The translations under genes were made by a program, and so were the position numbers. From Oncomelania hupensis (lineage: Eukaryota; Mollusca; Gastropoda; Littorinimorpha; Pomatiopsidae): DNA of 64,000 bases. The notes beneath the pieces were generated by a model. It was given only the letters and a program-made list of their open reading frames with translations. It was not told the origin of the DNA and searched no databases. Location of the stretch: NCBI GenBank assembly GCA_036898135.1, contig CM072512.1:7781484-7845483 (forward strand), given 5' to 3'. Numbering within the stretch: the stretch's first letter is position 1; every line of letters begins with the position of its first letter. Positions 43,601 to 58,600 of this stretch are shown one piece after another.

Positions 43601-46600
43601 GCCAGGTGAGAGCAAACACAAAATGAAAACGGTCACTAGTTCATGGCACTAAATGAACATCAGTCATAGCAAACAGACACAAGCAAAAAGAAGATACACT
43701 CTTAACTTTTACCTTATAATTTGTTAAAAATAAAATAAACATTATTATCAAAAACAGAAGAAAATTAATAATGTTGTCAGTCGCTGACTGCCTATCTCAG
43801 GAGTGGAAAGGGAGAAAACTGAAATTTCGTCAGTCAATAATCATTGGTTTCTCCCCTCTTCCCACGCCCTCCTCTAAATTAAAGGGGTGATGAGAGTTAG
43901 TGGGAATTGGGTGGTGAGAGTTAGTGGGAATGGGGTGGAGTAAGAGAGCGGAAGTGGAAAAAATGTATCTTTCAGCCAAATAAGCAATGTAACATGATAT
44001 GGCAAGATTCCAATTTTTAAACCCCCCAAAAACAATTTTATGAGGAAGAGACAAAAATCTTTCACCTTCAAGAATGAACTACAAGGGCACAGCTCATATG
44101 ACTCACGTGCTCCTTAGGGAACTCGCAATATTTTAACAATTACAATGCAAAGTAATACCAACTTTGATCATTCTATACTCTTGACCTTGAGATTACCTTG
44201 ACCTCTGGCTCCAAATACATTCATGTACTATCACAGTCAGCTTAGGGGGTAAACCAATCTCCAACCTCCGTTTTACGGATGACATTGATGTATTGGCTGG
44301 AAAAGAACAAGAACTTGTACAGCTGGTATTGAGGCTCGACACCACTTCCAGAGCCTATGGAATGGAAATAAGTGCACAGAAGACCAAAATGATCACAACA
44401 AACCAATGGCATCAACATGGACATTAAAGTCCAAGGCCAAACCCACAACACAGTGCATAGTTTCAAATATTTAGGAGCCATTGTATCAGACAATAGGTCT
44501 GGACAGGAAGTCCACTACACAGGATTGCACAAACAACTGCTGCATTGACAAGGTTGAAGCCCATTTGGAAAGACAGGACCATCAGTCTACACTTTCAAGA
44601 TAAGGTTACTGTGCTCCCTTGTCATCTCCATCTCCCTATAGGCTTGCAAAACATGGACCCTCGCAGCAGACCTAAAACGAAGAATACAAAGCATGGAGAT
44701 GAGGTGCTACAGAAGATATCTGGGCATTTCCTATACCCAGCACATCACCAACAACGAAGTCCGACAGACCATCACACAAGTCATTGGACAACACGATGAC
44801 TTGCTCACAGTAATGAAGAAACGGAAACTCCGATGGCATGGCCACATCACCAGAGCATCACGCCTTGCAAAGACCCTCCTGCAAGGCACGGTGCAAGGAG
44901 GCAGAAGAAGAGGGAGATAGAAAAAAGAGGTGGGAGGACAACATTCAAGACTGAGCGAAGCCAGGAGGGTTGCTGAGGACTGAAAAAAATGGAGTACGCT
45001 GGTTAAACGATCATCTGTGGTACCCCAACGACTTTCGAGTTACAGAATAGGATAGGATTGACAATAATTATTATTTTTAGTTCAGAATAAAGATGATGAG
45101 TGTTATTAGATGTGTTTATTATTATTATTATTATTATTATTGTTCTTATTACTGTCATTGTTATTATTATTGCCATTGTTGTTATTATTATTATTGTTAG
45201 TATTATTATTGTCATCATCATCATCGTCATCATTGGCTGTTGCAGAAGTAGTTAAATAGATTAATACAGGAATCTAGGATAATTATTCTAATGAATTATT
45301 GATGTGATACTAATGAACATTAATTATTGCGTCTGTTGTGTTGATATTAGAATTTTATAAGAAGAATGCAGAATGTATTTTATTCTTTAAACTAGCTTTT
45401 TATTCTTAAATTTAATGTGAGGGCATTTATTGGACTTGTAGGCCATGTACAGTCTTTGCTCTACTGTTTTTACAGATAAACCAATGTGTTGTCATTATTT
45501 TTATTATTAATTTTAACATGATAATTCTTCATGCTGTGGTATCTAGACGTGTGATGTGGGTGTGCATACATGCACTAACTTAATATATATTTGTCTCCTG
45601 GCAGGGACATAGTGTGAGTCTGATTCCCCTTAGACTGCTAAATCACTAACTCTAGTTCTCAGATCTGTCTCTCCTTTATATAATGTTACAACTACACCAT
45701 ACAATAGGCCTATATTATTTAGTTATGAACGTGACATGCGTGAGGGGTTGTGCAGCTGGATGTACCCTCTGTGTGTGTGTGTATGTGTGTAGGTGTGTGT
45801 GAGCGCATGCTTTTTTGTTATTGTTTTCTTTTCTTTTTTTGGTAGTCTGCTTTTTTATTTTGTTTCCTGATGACATATGTGTGCGGTTCGCTGATGCTTT
45901 GTGGATGTGACTGAATTAAGAAATGGTTTTTAGGTCCCAAGCTAGTCACAGATGTTGGGACCAATTGTGTTTTTAATTGTTATTGTCAATGATTTATGCC
46001 ATTCCCAGACGCACAAAGCAAATTCTTCTGTGTGTAACATTTGAAGCGAATAAAGAATCTTATGTCTTAGGATAGGACTTTTGTGTGTTTATGTTTTGTT
46101 TTTTTTTATTGGGGGGGGTGGGGGGTGGGAGAAGGGTAAGGGGAGGGGGGGGGGGGGGGTAGTGAGTACACAGACTCACATTGCTATGCATGTGAGTCAA
46201 AAATAATCTAATTCAATTCAACAGAATATCTCGTCCGCTTTGATATTTATTGAAGAAAAGGTCAATTTTGAATCTACAATAACCTACACTTCACCAACGT
46301 TAACTTCCCTCAGTACCATGAAATGCCTGTCGACACACCAAAGTTAACTCTAGTAAAGTTTCTACTTTAAAAAAACAACAGAAGGATAAAAAGTTTCTTA
46401 ACTCTTTCCCTGCCAATCGACGATATATCGTCGATCTGAGCCGCCATGTTTGTGCCAATCGACGATATATCGTCGATTTCAGTATTCCGTTTCGTTCCGT
46501 TTTTTTGCGCAGTCCAATCCAAGTTTTATTTTAACCAAAGAGAGATAACTCTTTCTACTTTCGTTCTCGATCGACAGGCGCTTTTTTTCTTCAAATTGAT

Positions 46601-49600
46601 TCGTTTTTAGAGTGTTTATTGTGCATTTTACTAAGCATAGTGATGGGCACAATCGACAGTGTGTCAAACTCTGTGCTAATAATCAATATAATTTCAAACT
46701 GTAAAGTGTATTTTGATCCTAAATAAATTTTCTTGCTGGTTTGTGAAGCTGATTCAGTGATTGGAATTATTCCTCCAGATTTGTTTTATCACTGTGGTAT
46801 GTAGAAATATTTTTTATTTTATTTTATCATTTCAAAAAGATCAACATGCTTTCAAAACACATATTTCAATAACATAATCAAATTAACATTTTTGTGTGTT
46901 TTTTTTCTTATTCTTCACTCTTTTACCTTTAATTTGATATGAAATATGTCTATTTAACCTATTATTGAAAGAACAGTAGCTTAAATGCCTAAGGTACTGA
47001 ACTTTCTTTCCGGTGCCAGAGAAATGTCTGGCACAAACGTGGAAACATGCCTGGCAGGGAAAGAGTTAATTTTCCAAATGTTCCATGACAAAATGCGCTG
47101 AAATGCAAACAAGGCCACCACAACCAGAATACTTACGGGGAAGTACTCAGGGTCGTCGTTGCTGAGCTGCAGGAAGCGCTCAATGCGGCAGCTGGAGTGC
47201 TCAGGACCCTGCAATGGAGAAAGAGCAATGATCATCCGTCCCCTACGGATAGCCTGAGAACATCAACCTCTTTCTCAAACACACAAAACAAAACAAAGAA
47301 CAAAATGTAGTGGACACTTCAAACCAACAATGCGTCCGCTGTAATTATTTGCTGTTGTCACTTGGCTGAATAAACAATCTGCCTGCGATGAACCACACAC
47401 TGGCTTCTTCCCATAAACACACACACACACACAAGTACTCTCACACAAAAAAATATAACTGACCATGCTCTCATGCCCAGTGTACCCCCGTTGAGGTGCC
47501 GGGGGTTTCAGTATAAATAGTATCCCCACTTTCTGGAAATTTAGTGCTTTAAATTCCCACTGTCGCTGTCTTTCTCATTTGCTCTTTCTCATTCCTGCTC
47601 TTTTCTATCAATCTGCTATACTATCGTCTTCTTCGCTAGACCAGTCTCCTACCTTTTTTCTTGAAAACTCTTCCGGGACAAGACTCCTTGTTTGTGTATG
47701 AGGTCTGTTGGATCAGCTTGGGAATATTGGACGCTTTCTGCCAGGTGGTCACTAGGGCTTCCTATGATGTTATTATTTAGCAATGTAGGCATTTTATATG
47801 TATGTGTTTTGTTGATAATTTATAATGATGTTTGTATTCTATTTTGTTTTTGTAAACGGGGGTTCGATAAGTTGGGGTGAAGCCTCAGCCGTCCCCTGCG
47901 TGGGATGTCTTTATTGTAAAGTGACTGGCTGGTGGAGAGCTTTCGGTTTTACCACTAGGGTTGTTTCAGCAGATCTTTTATGCGGATCGGGGGTTGTCCG
48001 GTCCTGATTTGGCTCGGAAGAGTCCGCTGGACCTAAAGCAATAATAATGTAATGTAATGTAATGTCGAGTGCCACAGCAGCAGGGTGATGCTGTGCTATT
48101 GTCAGACCCATTGAGGTTGGTACAGCGTTGACACTGCTACCACTGAGATGCACACCATATTTACCCATATTGCGTTTAGGCACAAAGCTTGCAATTATAA
48201 CCTTTATGTTTCTGTGATGTAGGCTGTTTCTGGAGGGGCCTTACATAATGTTGGCTTAATGATCCAAGATCTATTTAGTAACATTTCGGAAGGCTGTAGA
48301 ACATTCTATAAGATGGTGCGTAATAGACCATGCTCAGAAATACCAGGGGAAACAACTTTGCCCGGCTTGCCCGCATGTTGCGTCACAGTTGTCTAATGCT
48401 GAGGCGGACATCCTTTGCAAACGAACACAGTTTCTCGCCTACAATTTCTGCTCTGTCCTCCATCAAATCTTCCGTATCAACCGAAAGGTTGATTTCAGTT
48501 GCAAGCTCGACCTTGCACTGCCCTGCAACCACCACCCCCCTTTCCCGAAGAAAAGCTTGCAGCTCAGGGTAGGTTTCATAGTGTTCTGAGATGAGATGTC
48601 CGCCGTAACTAAAAACAAAACGATATGTTACCTCTCATTTCCGAAGACAGTCTATTCCAGAGACAAGTTTTATTGCAATTGGTTGTTCATGGCGTCATTC
48701 TGGTACTTTCTGTATTTTTCTACATTGTTGATAGACTATATAAATAGTGCTGTCTGTTTGCCTGGAAGATGTATTTTTATAAAAAGATTTTGATCGCAGT
48801 GGTTGAATGCTGTTATGGCTTTTGCTTTAGAACTTTATAACAACGACTCCTGCCTTGTTAATGAATGAGTAAACGGGCTGCGTGGAGAACGAATTTGAGC
48901 TACTACTACTACTACTAATAATAATAATAAGGGTATTTATATAGCGCTTTTTCCTAATGACGTCAGTTCAAAGCACAGTTCTCATGCATTTATACTTAAC
49001 GTTAACATTGAAATACATATGAAAAGAAGTGAAACAAAAACAAGACACTAATAAACTATGCAAAGACATAATACAAACATGAAAAAGAATATTTACCAGT
49101 AAAAGGTAAAAGACAAAGGAAGGAGGGGGGAGGAAGAGAGCAGCCAAGGAATGGAGGGGAGGGAAAAGGGGGGAGACGGGCTTGGGACGTGTTGAGTGAT
49201 GGCGGTGGTCTGAATCAGAAAAGAAGAAATTATGCTGGTGATGGGAGACGAGATCAGACGTATTTAAAGAAGTGGTGAGTTTTTCAGTTGGACTTGAAAG
49301 TGGCTATGTTCAGAAAGCTGCGAAGAGGAAGAGAGTTCCAAGTTGAAGGACCAAACACTGAGGATTGACAACCTGCAGAAAGTTTGTAGCTGGGAATTTG
49401 TAGCATGAGGGTGTCGGAGGAAGAACGAAGATTTCTAGATGGCTTGTAGAAGTGAATGTTCTGGGTGAGATAGGAAGGGGCTAATCCATGGACACACTTG
49501 AAACAGAAAGTACAGATTTTGTAGGTAATCATCTGAGATACAGGAAGCGAAAGGAGAGAATGTAGGAGTGGTGTGATATGATCAGATTTTTTTCTTTTTG

Positions 49601-52600
49601 AGAACCAGATGAGCAGCTGAGTTCTGAACACGTTGGAGCAGATGAACAGAAGAGGAAGGAAGTCCAGCCAGAAGAGGGTTACAGTAGTCTAAGCGTGACA
49701 GAACAAGAGGGGAAAGAGTTTGGCTGTAGCATCAGAAGATTGAAGCATCGGGGATGAATTAAACTTTGCCATTTAACATACTGGGGACCAAGCAGGGATC
49801 TATGCCTTAGCCAAGGTGTTTTTGTGAAAGAGATTTTGTAGGCAGTTAATCATATCCCAAAGCAAACTTCTCCCCTCCAAACACAAAGGTTTTCAGAGGC
49901 TAACAACACTGACCATGCCCTCGTAGCCGTGAGGCAGCAGAAGGGTGATGCCGCTCTGTCGGACCCACTTGGCCTGCCCGCTGCAGATGAACTGATCGAT
50001 GATGCACTGGGCAGTGTTGGCAAAGTCGCCAAACTGAGCCTCCCAAATGACCAAGGCATTGGGGTTGGTCATGGAGTAGCCCAGCTCAAAGCCTGCACAA
50101 CACAAGGCACCCGTCAGGCACGCACCCTTCCCTTCTCATACTGACCGCTTTATTTACTTAACCCTTCACAGCTGCCCAAATTGCTCACCGATAACAGGAT
50201 CTAACTGGAGGCGCCCACTGGCTGACTTAGGCGCAAGAAGCTGGCATTCACCTATCTAGCACATGAGCATCAGGATCTTTAACGTTTGAGTGATGGAATG
50301 CGTGCGTGCAAAGACTATACCTCGGTTATGAGTATATCTGATCCCGAAGGAGTAACCTCAGCTGCTGTCCACTCACCCAGCACACCATACTCGGAGAGCG
50401 AGCTGTTGCAGACGATGTAGGGAGCCTGGTTAGGACTGAGATGGTTAAGGGGAACAAATGTCTTCTTGTCAATCTCCTGATGGTGTAGCACATGATGCCG
50501 ATGACTGCACAAAATACATAAGTAAATACATTAATTAGATAATAAATAAATAACAGACTCCCACCCTTTCTTTTTAACCTGAAAAAATTTAATTTTATTA
50601 GGAGCGCTCTGATAAATATATACAGAAATAAATATAGATATTAACAGGGTTCATACTCAAATTGTTGTAAAAAATTCAAGGAGTTTTCAAGGAGATTTCA
50701 AAGAGTTTTTTCAAAAATTCAAGGAGTTTTTAAAAATAGTAAACGCACATAATAATTGATAAATAGTCAAATAAAGGATAAATCTTTTACCCAGTGATAT
50801 CCATAAATTGTTTGCAGTCATGAATCTGATGGTGATACTGATGTTGATATTGATTATAAAATCTACACACATAAATATTGCACATCGATGAAGTTGCAGT
50901 TATGTTGATGATGCAGATATGGAGTCTATACACAAATAATAATTGTGAAACATGTTGTCCTTAGATACAAGTTAGAGAACTGTAAAAAGTCAGAAAGAGG
51001 TACCACCACCGGCTAATAATACAGATAAATGAATTTTCAGTTATTTTAGTTTTTCCATCCCTTCATCAATCTGAAGGGAAATCTTCTCCAGCAGGATCTT
51101 TATTTCCTTAGATTTGCTCCTCAGCGCATTTGACTGGATTAAACACACAATTGCCTCCAGGCAATTTTACCGATTCATTCAGCAAACACGCGCGGAAAAA
51201 CGAAGGATGTACGGAAACCGACAAATGAGCGTGCGCGCGCGACAGTAAGGGAATGAACAATTTCCAGTGGAGGTTACTTCCCTTATCATTAGCAGACGAC
51301 AAAAGTTACGATCGTCGAACAGTTGACAACACAAATAATATTATAATTTTTGTTTTATAAATTTTTCTTTTTCAATGCTTTTTTTTGTTGTTGAAAATTT
51401 GACAATAAAATCTCTAGGTCAAGCAATGGATAAATACACTGGTTGAAATTTCAAGGAGTTTTCAAGGAGCTGAGGCAATTTGGCATTTTTCAAGGAGATT
51501 CAAGGGCCCTTGAACAAGACATAGAAAATTCAAGGAGATTCAAGAAGGTTCAAGGAGCGTACGAACCCTGGATATAGATATAGATATACTGACCTGAATG
51601 TGCCTCTCTCCACGTCCTGTCCGCTGAGCCGAACATGAATGCCCTCCATGAGCAGTGAGCCAAAAGCGAAAGCCTCGCCCAATGCCCAGTCGGCCGTTCG
51701 GTTCTTTACAAGGTCTGATCTGGTCTTCAGCACACGTTTCAGACCTAAGGAATCACAGCAATAAATAATAATAATCAAGCGCTAGACTGTGTCTTGAGCA
51801 GCTCTCTGAGCTTAATAAAACTAATCACAACACACACACACCCAAAGCAATGAAACAAATCAATATAATCTTAATGAAACAAAAGGTTATTACTCATTTC
51901 TTACCAAGCAAGTTACGCAATAGGGCTTTCTCCTGCCCAAGAACATTTTGCAAAACCCCCCCAAAAATAGGTAGCATTTGTAGAAAACAAATCATAAAAC
52001 AATAATTTCTTTCTTAGATTTGTATTCTTTTTCTAAATGTTGTGTGCAGATTGACGTTTGTTTTCTAATTGTTTACAAGTAAATGTATGTTTGGGAAAAT
52101 ATTGTACTGAGCTGTTATTCTATTTATTCCTTCCCCTTTCCCTCAGAACACCTGGTTGATGAAAAGTGCTGGGACTGGACATTTTCAAGAGATCTCATCC
52201 ATCGTATGGTGGTTTTTTTCCACCACTTCAACGCTCCAAAAACTCCCAAGAAAAATAATTCAAATCATCGCTCACATGATAAACTTTCTATCTATAGTCA
52301 TTTTCCTTGCTTATTTCCTGTACACGTTCGTAGTACCGACCAAACTAAAAGAACCCATTTGCACAGGGATTTCCAGTTTGCGGGCAGCTTCTGCTGTAAG
52401 AAATGGGTTAAAATAGTGTACAGAATGTAACCCCTTTGTTCAGTTCTGATGGACATACATGTAGATAGATAAAAAAGGTGGACCACGTGGCTAACTTGTG
52501 TAAAACTTTGGTAGTACAGTGGGTAGGGCGCTGGTTTCCTATGGCAAAAGTTGCAGGTTCAAACCCCACATGGGACAAACTTGTGTGATTTGGGTACGAG

Positions 52601-55600
52601 ACTTTTAATAATAATAATAATAATACTATTGGATGCTATAATGGCGCTTTTCCCGAAGTCACCCATCAGGCTCGATGTGCGGCGATCTGTACCGACATAC
52701 ACGTGCACCTGTTTCACCCACTCTCAAATACACATCAACACACATCTATCACTCAAACATGTGGTGTAAAGGCAGGGAGATCACTTTTAGAAGACGGAAA
52801 GGAAATTTAAATTTTCTTTTTGAAATTGTTATACTGACAGCATCCAATACTATTATTGAAGGGAGAGAGGAACCATATTACCTGACAGGGTTCATATAGA
52901 ACAACTGAGACAAAATTCAAGAACTTTTCCAGAACTTTCAAGACATATAATCTCAAAATTCAAGAACCCTAATCATGTGCATGCTTAGTCATACCATTAC
53001 TCTAAACATTGACTAAATGTAATCTTGAGTATTAATTATTTCTTCTAATAAACCATGTGCTTTTTGTAATGTGTGCAATGAAGTAATTCATTGAAAATAC
53101 AATGATTTCCTTATCATAAACAAAATATCTGCCAAATTTAATAAAGATTTTCTGTTGACCTATTATAGGTAAAATATATCATAAAAAAACTAACCCTAAT
53201 CTCAAACATCTCATTATACATATTTCGCAGCTTGAGCCTTACAATTAATGTTCTTATTGTACTATTTGTACTGTTATGGTCTTTGGCGTTTAGGTTAATT
53301 ATATTATATTATTAGGCAAATTATAAGTGTGATTTTTTTAAAGGAAGTAATTATAAACACTGTAATACAGTCTATCAATATCAATCCTAGGATCATGGCA
53401 AAATATATACACTACTATGCAGGCATGAAAACACATTTTTTATAAATTCATTACTACAATGCAAAGATTGAGAACTCTACTTCTTCCAAAGAATTATTTT
53501 CTACTATGAATGACCTCCTGGGGAACACCAACACTTCTCTTCCAACAAAAATTAAAACTTTCTGAACTACCTTCATCCTTTTCAAACTTCTTTACCTCGA
53601 AAATTGAAGCTATTCGCAAGTCTCTTGATGACACTCTTGTCAACCATGTCCTCCTGATATGCCTTTCAACGGCACGCCACTCTTCTCCTTTCATACTGTC
53701 TAAGAAACTGAAGTGGCTGAAATTTTCAGCACCATGTCCTTTAAGACACGCGAGCTTGATCCCATCCCTACCTCACTTTTCAAAGATTGTATCGCTGACC
53801 TCCTCCCGGCCATCAACATCATTGTCAACTCTCCCTTGCAATCTGGTTCTGGTCCCTCCTGTTTCAAGTCTGCCATCGTGCGGCCACTGCTAAAGAAATC
53901 AAACCTTGATCCAGAAGACTTAAAGGACTACCACCATGTTTCTAATCTCTTTCCTATCCACACTCCTGGAGAAGGTGGTCCTCAAACAGCTCAACCATTT
54001 TTTAATTTTATTTGCCAACTTTTTTTTTCTTTCTCGTTGTTCTTGTAGTTTTTATAAATGACTGAAAATGAATGTTCATCTCTATGTCAAAATTCAAGAA
54101 CTTTTAAGAACTACAGACAAAATCATTGATTTTCAAGACTTTTAAAGGATTTTGAAACCAGACTTTCTTTTTCAAGACTTGTATGAACCCTGCCTTGAGA
54201 AACCCTGTGTGACCTCAATAGGCTCGTATGTAAATCACATACATTTCCCCATGCCAGAACTAAACCCACAAACTTCGGCAATTGGAAACTGGGGACTAAT
54301 CCACTGTGTCACGCAGACAACCCAGGTAACAGAGCATTGAAAACATTTCCACTACAGATTTTTCTGACATGGTCACTAGTAAAACGCAGCAAAAACACGA
54401 AAAACATTTTACAAATGTTCTGTGATTTACGTTGTTCGTTTGACTTCACCCTAAAACTATCCCTGTCAATGAAAACTCTAACCTAATCTGGGGGTTAGTG
54501 CTAAAAGCTAGGGCTTAGACTAAAGTAAACATTAGGGTTAGGATCTGGACTAGGATTAGTCCTAGGGTTAGGATAAGTGCTGGGGTGAAGAAAGAAGATG
54601 TTTACAGGGTGGTGGGAATGGGGGAGATAAAACAAAGAAGACAAAATGCATCCAATATTTTTCAAGTTCCATTGTCTTACCTCCGTGAACAACAAAGTCC
54701 TCGGGAGGTTCGCTGAATCTGGTGCCGATGTGCACCAGGGTGTCCTCACTGATGCCGGTGTAGGGGCTCTTCATCTGCTGGCCCCGTCGAGAGCTGAAGA
54801 AATCTGTCCAGGGCGAGTCCAGCCACTCGGCGTTACTGACGGCTGTCTCTTTCTTGGCAAGCATGTAGGCTTCGTCGCAGATCTTGTCGTACTTTGCAAT
54901 CTCCTCCTGTGCGAACGATATCACACCACTGTCAAGCCCGCATCGTGTTACAGGCAATACCAAATCTGTTTGCACATGCACGCACCCACACTTCCCCCAC
55001 AGATCTGTGATTGTATAGCCTCAACTTTGACCCCACCGCCGTAGCTCAATGGTAGAGCATTCGCCTGGCGCACCCATGACCTAGGTTCCTATCCCGTGGT
55101 GGGCAAAATAAAACTGGCCATTTTAAGATAAGATAAGATAAGATATTACTTTATTAATCCCAAAGCATGGAAATTACATTGTCTGTCAATTAAACATGTC
55201 CATTCATTCTTCTTTTACATACACATACAGACTCACAAGTGATAAATAACAAGTAATGAAACAAAAGAATTAAAATATTTACACATTCCTCCAAACACAT
55301 GGACATATTATCATAATGCAAATATTTTAAATAATCAGTAAAATGGGTTAAGGTAACAACAGATAAATATGAGTATTTAAAACTTATTAGTGTGTAAACA
55401 TATAAACTATTTATAAAAAGACAGTAAAAACAGTAATTTTGCACTGTCCATCTTAGCAGTATGATTCCTCTGGAGATTCAGTGTTGATTGAGGTCTCTAC
55501 CCCCCTATCCCCTGGGATGGGTATCCCCGTCTGCTGTATGGCCAAAGGCGGGTGTGGATGTTACACTTCAACGTTCAGCCTCCATTTCCAACACAATCCT

Positions 55601-58600
55601 CCTTCCCGTTAGACAATAAGCTGAGGTCTAGTCTGTGCACGCAGGCGCTCCCTCCTTTATGGTTTTTAAAGATCCTGGTGCTCATGTCCTAGACGGGCGA
55701 GTTCCAGCTACACAAATACACCCAGCACGCACTAGGTCCCCTCTGTCCCATCCCCGGTGGCCCAGGATTGTTGTGCTCAGTTTTGTGGGCCTCACAAGAT
55801 GCACCCAAGGCAGCAAGTGGGCCTCTGGAGTTAGATCCTGTAGTCTCCAGCGCTTTGAGCAGCTACTGAGCTGGAAAAGCGCGCTACACAAGGGCCAATA
55901 AATAAACAAATACATAGATAAACAAACGCAACATCCTCGTCCTACCTCATACTCCTGCTGTGTGACAATGTTGTTCTGGATGAGGTATTCAGCGTACTTG
56001 GTCAGCACAGACGGCTCCTTGGCGATCTTCTTGTACATGAGTGGTTGGGTGAACATGGGCTCGTCCATCTCGTTGTGGCCGCTACGACGGTAGCACACCT
56101 GCACAAACATGCACAAGTTCATGTCGAACCACAACACAGTAGAAAAAGGATGACTCAAATAAATGGTCGACTTGGCTTGCTACTTATCCCACAACATGGA
56201 ACTGGCTACATTAGTGTGAAACTTTCACGGGCCCATCTCCCCCGGGCCAACTGTCGCTCAATGTTGTTGCACTTAGCTGTAGTCATGTCCCTTGGCCCTC
56301 GTTTACATCCCACAGCTACATTTACCGGGTTCAACTTTGCCAGGGTTATCTCCCGTCCAAACGTCGCTCCTTTGGCAAACAAACAAGTGAGTGGCAGTAG
56401 GTTGGGATACCAAAAGTTCTGTCTGGACTTCATTGGTAGTATAATGCTACTGTCAACTTCCTGTTGCTGGGCTCTGCATCAAGGCTTGTCTTGCCTGCCT
56501 TCCTGGGTTAGGCTGGGCCTGTCAGAATGCATTATCAAGAAGGGAGACAAAACGTTTGTGTAGGACACCAGTGATAAAGGTAGCTGGCCTGAAGAGATGG
56601 AGACTGGAGTGTATTGACAGCATGTTGGATATAATCCTGATTAGTTGATGTCCTCCTGGAATGAGGGAATGATGGGAAAGATTTATCTCCCCTCGTCTGC
56701 TGCCCATGGTTTGTATTTGTGGGTTTGTGCCATAGTTACACACACTGCCATTTGGCTGTGTTCTCAGCTCGTCAGGGTCTGTCTGCTGGGCTTGGTGCAA
56801 AATCAAGGGACTGGGGAGACGCCTGAATGAAGCCCTCAGGAAAAAACATCTTCATGGGAAACTAGAAGGGCAAAGCCCATATGGCTCACATGCTCCTTAC
56901 GGAACTTGCAATATTTAACATGAAAATGAGCGCCCAGAAAAAGAGAAAAAAAAAGAAAGGTGGGGTTAAAGTGAAAAGTAATACAGACTTTGATCTTTCT
57001 ATGCTCTTGACCATCAGATGACTTTGACCTCCAGCTCCAAAAACACTCATGCACTGTAAAATAAACTACAGCAAAAGTTGTATTATGCCAAAAAAATAAC
57101 CTTGGGATGACCTTGGCCTTTAATGACCTTGGTCTTCACATGACCTCTCTCATGCTCATTTATGATCAAATAACCCAATGTTGCATACTAGGGGTTAAAT
57201 AGAGGTATTCTACTGTACGATGACCTATTTTTTTTATGTTTTTGCAAGGCCTCAAATAGCAATGACCTTCAAGATATATGCAAAAACAGAAAAGAAAGAT
57301 CAATCTATCATCTCTAAAAAAAAAATCAAGTTCAGACTTTATATATCTCACAGTTTAGTGCCAAGGTCACTTCAAGGTACCTATACTAACCAACGTTGGA
57401 CAGCTCCAGTGACCTTTGATCTTAGAGTGAGGTTGACCAAATTCGCAAAGTATGTGGTTCTCATTGATATCTATCATGCATCAAAGAGTTATAAGTTCAA
57501 TATTAATAACTTAGAAAAAAAAAGTGAAATATAGTTAAAATTTTCATTTTTTGACTAACATTTGTTGACCCTGTGAGCTGGACCTTGAAGCCAAGTCATT
57601 CATTCACTGATCATTTATGAGGTCTCATGGGTATACACCATCTTACCAAGTTTAGTTGTTATAGTTGAAATATGTTCTGAGATATTAATTAATTAATATT
57701 AATCGGAGGCACAGTGGTCGAGTGGTTAGAGCGTTGGCTTGCGGATCTGAAGGTCCCGAGTTCGAGCCCAGGCCGGGGCATTGTGTTGTGTCCCTGGGAA
57801 AGACACTTTACTCCCGTTTCCTACTCCTTCGGATGAGAGTATAAACCCAGGTCTAGTCTGTGTCGCATGCATTCCATCAAAATGGACTTTAAAGATCATG
57901 ACACTCATGTACTAGACTGGTGAGTGCCGATGACAAGAACACACCCAGCATGTACCTTGGGTAAAGCGCTTCACTTGGGGCTGCTGTACTTTCGAAAACA
58001 AAAGTGCCCAAATTTCACCTTGGTTATAATAAATTTGTTAAAATAAAATATATATTTTTTAAAAAATCCACTACCAAGTATTGCACAGACTGACGTTAGA
58101 AGGCAGACAGACAAGAGAGCAAAAAAAAAATTTTTTTTTTAAAATGTTATTTTGGGACTATTTAGGATTTATTTTGCCCAGATTTGCTCTGAAAACTCTG
58201 GAAATGTCTTCTTTTTCTAGGGGGTGGGGGGGGATGGGGGGGTGGCTGAGGGTAAAGAGAGGGGGAGAATACACTGACTCACACTGCTATGCATTCACGA
58301 AACAAAAAGTCTCCACAATGTGGCTGCCTGGCAGCAAAAGCTGGGACGGAACCTAATTGTTTGAAAGACAATTCATTGCCAAAACTAGTTCTAAAACCTG
58401 GGGTTGGTAGTGTTGAACAGGGTTTATGCTTACAAAGCAGGCATGCATACCCCCAAAAAGTGAGTTTCAGGAACAACTTTTTTTTTCCCAGAATAGGCCA
58501 CGATTTTCCGGGATACTAATACGTAAGAAAAGTACCTTGTATTTAAACAATATAATTTCTACAGTTACTGTTGTTACTGAAGTACCTATAGTAGGCACTC

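Larger units (their letters stand above)
44070..46215 (+). mobile_element. Family M MITE copy interrupted by an RTE-like insertion
   Basis: Left end ATATGACTCACGTGCTCCTT at about 44095 and right end CTATGCATGTGAGTCAAAAA at about 46185-46203, as in 25995-26320. The RTE fragment at 44230-45057 and other AT-rich DNA lie between. Nesting is inferred from the order of family words. Confidence 0.45.

Noticed and set aside
54480..54590. Interstitial telomere array
   Set aside because: TTAGGG-like units are few and imperfect.
55030..55105. Functional tRNA gene
   Set aside because: The acceptor stem pairs, but the T arm and anticodon arm do not fold properly.
56045..56563. 172-codon + strand frame
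   Set aside because: It starts antisense to an OGDH exon and runs into intron with no recognisable motif.
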